The translations under genes were made by a program, and so were the position numbers. A stretch of DNA of 5,778 nucleotides from contig DAWB01000233.1 of NCBI GenBank assembly GCA_002505805.1, positions 3,606-9,383 on the forward strand. Direction: 5' to 3'. This document shows positions 5,470 through 5,778 of the stretch, piece by piece (positions within the stretch are counted from its first letter, which is position 1; the number at the start of each line of letters is the position of its first letter). The stretch is from Methanosaeta sp. UBA80. Its GTDB lineage: Archaea; Halobacteriota; Methanosarcinia; Methanotrichales; Methanotrichaceae. Under the pieces are notes generated by a model, which saw only the letters and a list, made by a program, of their open reading frames with translations, was not told the origin of the DNA and ran no database searches.

Positions 5470-5679
5470 ATGAAGTTCGACGTAGTGATAAGAAAGGACG
5501 AAGACGGCTATTATGTTGCCACCGTTCCGGAGCTTCCCGGCTGCCATACTCAGGCAAAGGGCCTTGACGAGCTGATGAGTCGTATCAAGGAAGCCATTCA
5601 ACTCTGCATGGATGTGAAAGAGAGGGATGAGATGAGCAGCTTTGTAGGAGTGCAAATAGTTGAAGTTGAGACCTGTTAG
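5470..5679 (+). CDS. hicB: HicB-family antitoxin of the divergent hicBA pair
   Basis: The 69 aa product from the preferred ATG reads MKFDVVIRKDEDGYYVATVP, then ELPGCHTQAKGLDELMSRIK and EAIQLCMDV, a textbook HicB core with the EDGYYVATVPELPGC strands. It has no added DNA-binding domain. An in-frame ATG at 5440 would add MNSIVIDRDP. I prefer 5470 because the family usually begins MKFxVVI and a GTGATC ribosome site is in register; a TATA-like TAAATGTA at 5427-5434 would also place the transcript start after 5440. The next gene, a hicA, overlaps its 3' end by about 20 bases. It is only distantly similar to the three minus-strand hicB genes, so it belongs to a separate module and not to the same duplication series. 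Confidence 0.9.
   Translation: MKFDVVIRKDEDGYYVATVPELPGCHTQAKGLDELMSRIKEAIQLCMDVKERDEMSSFVGVQIVEVETC
5646..5650 (+). promoter_or_regulatory. Ribosome binding site for the divergent hicA
   Basis: AGGAG lies inside the hicB coding sequence, nine bases before a TTG at 5660. This spacing supports 5660 rather than the second in-frame TTG at 5666. Confidence 0.6.
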
Positions 5680-5778
5680 TGCTGAAAAGGTCATAAAAGC
5701 CCTGAGCAGAATCGGATTTCAGCCATTAAGGCAACGGGGCAGTCACCTTTTCATGAAGCATCCGGATGGAAGATCTAC
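5660..5778 (+). CDS. hicA: HicA-family toxin, partial (runs off the right edge)
   Basis: The first 39 codons are visible: MKLRPVSAEKVIKALSRIGF, then QPLRQRGSHLFMKHPDGRS. This is the classic HicA N-terminal half, with the first helix, the RQRGSH catalytic-histidine motif (H31) and the HPDGR turn. The usual length is 60-80 aa, so about half is missing beyond 5778. The start is TTG at 5660, just after an in-frame TAG (5657-5659), with AGGAG nine bases upstream; the TTG at 5666 is an alternative. It overlaps the upstream hicB by 20 bases, so toxin and antitoxin are translationally coupled. As an mRNA interferase it would be held inactive by that HicB. It is closer to the common HicA consensus than the minus-strand HicA. 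Confidence 0.88.
   Translation, partial: MKLRPVSAEKVIKALSRIGFQPLRQRGSHLFMKHPDGRS

Noticed and set aside
5419..5694. Upstream part of the 142-codon minus-strand frame ending at 5266
   Set aside because: It is antisense to the well-supported divergent hicB, and only the part below about 5418 looks like protein-coding sequence.

Overview
The window most likely comes from a methanogenic euryarchaeon, plausibly a Methanotrichales or Methanosarcinales member. The main reason is the left-edge gene, which looks like the methanofuran-biosynthesis kinase MfnE. Frequent TTG/GTG starts, TATA-like boxes placed so as to give very short leaders, and arrays of small HicB-like proteins fit an archaeon as well. 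The taxonomic call is an inference from gene content.

Layout. Positions 1-523 (minus) hold the 5' part of an amino-acid-kinase family gene, probable mfnE, cut by the window edge. Positions 641-3942 (minus) hold a two-gene unit: a complete type I restriction HsdR (986 aa, TTG start) followed, with an ATGA overlap, by a short YgjP/DUF45-type zinc metallopeptidase. Positions 3943-4099 are AT-rich and non-coding, and probably carry the hsdR promoter. Positions 4100-5229 (minus) hold four small genes, in transcription order hicB, hicA (overlapping), hicB, hicB, so three paralogous antitoxin-like proteins for one HicA toxin. Positions 5266-5418 (minus) are a GC-rich 50-codon frame whose product resembles the C-terminal tail of a type I specificity subunit (HsdS). 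Positions 5470-5778 (plus) hold a second, divergent hicB-hicA pair, with hicA cut by the right edge.

How the parts work together. HsdR is the nuclease and DNA translocase of a type I restriction system, but no hsdM and no intact hsdS is visible. The likely hsdS tail lies on the same strand as hsdR, about 1.3 kb upstream of it, and the hicBA genes sit between them and beyond. The most interesting reading is a type I restriction locus split and partly overwritten by HicBA toxin-antitoxin modules, leaving hsdR and the metallopeptidase as a separately transcribed unit. The HicB cluster shows local duplication, and the middle copy has a 50-residue basic tail that looks like the product of a one-base frameshift.
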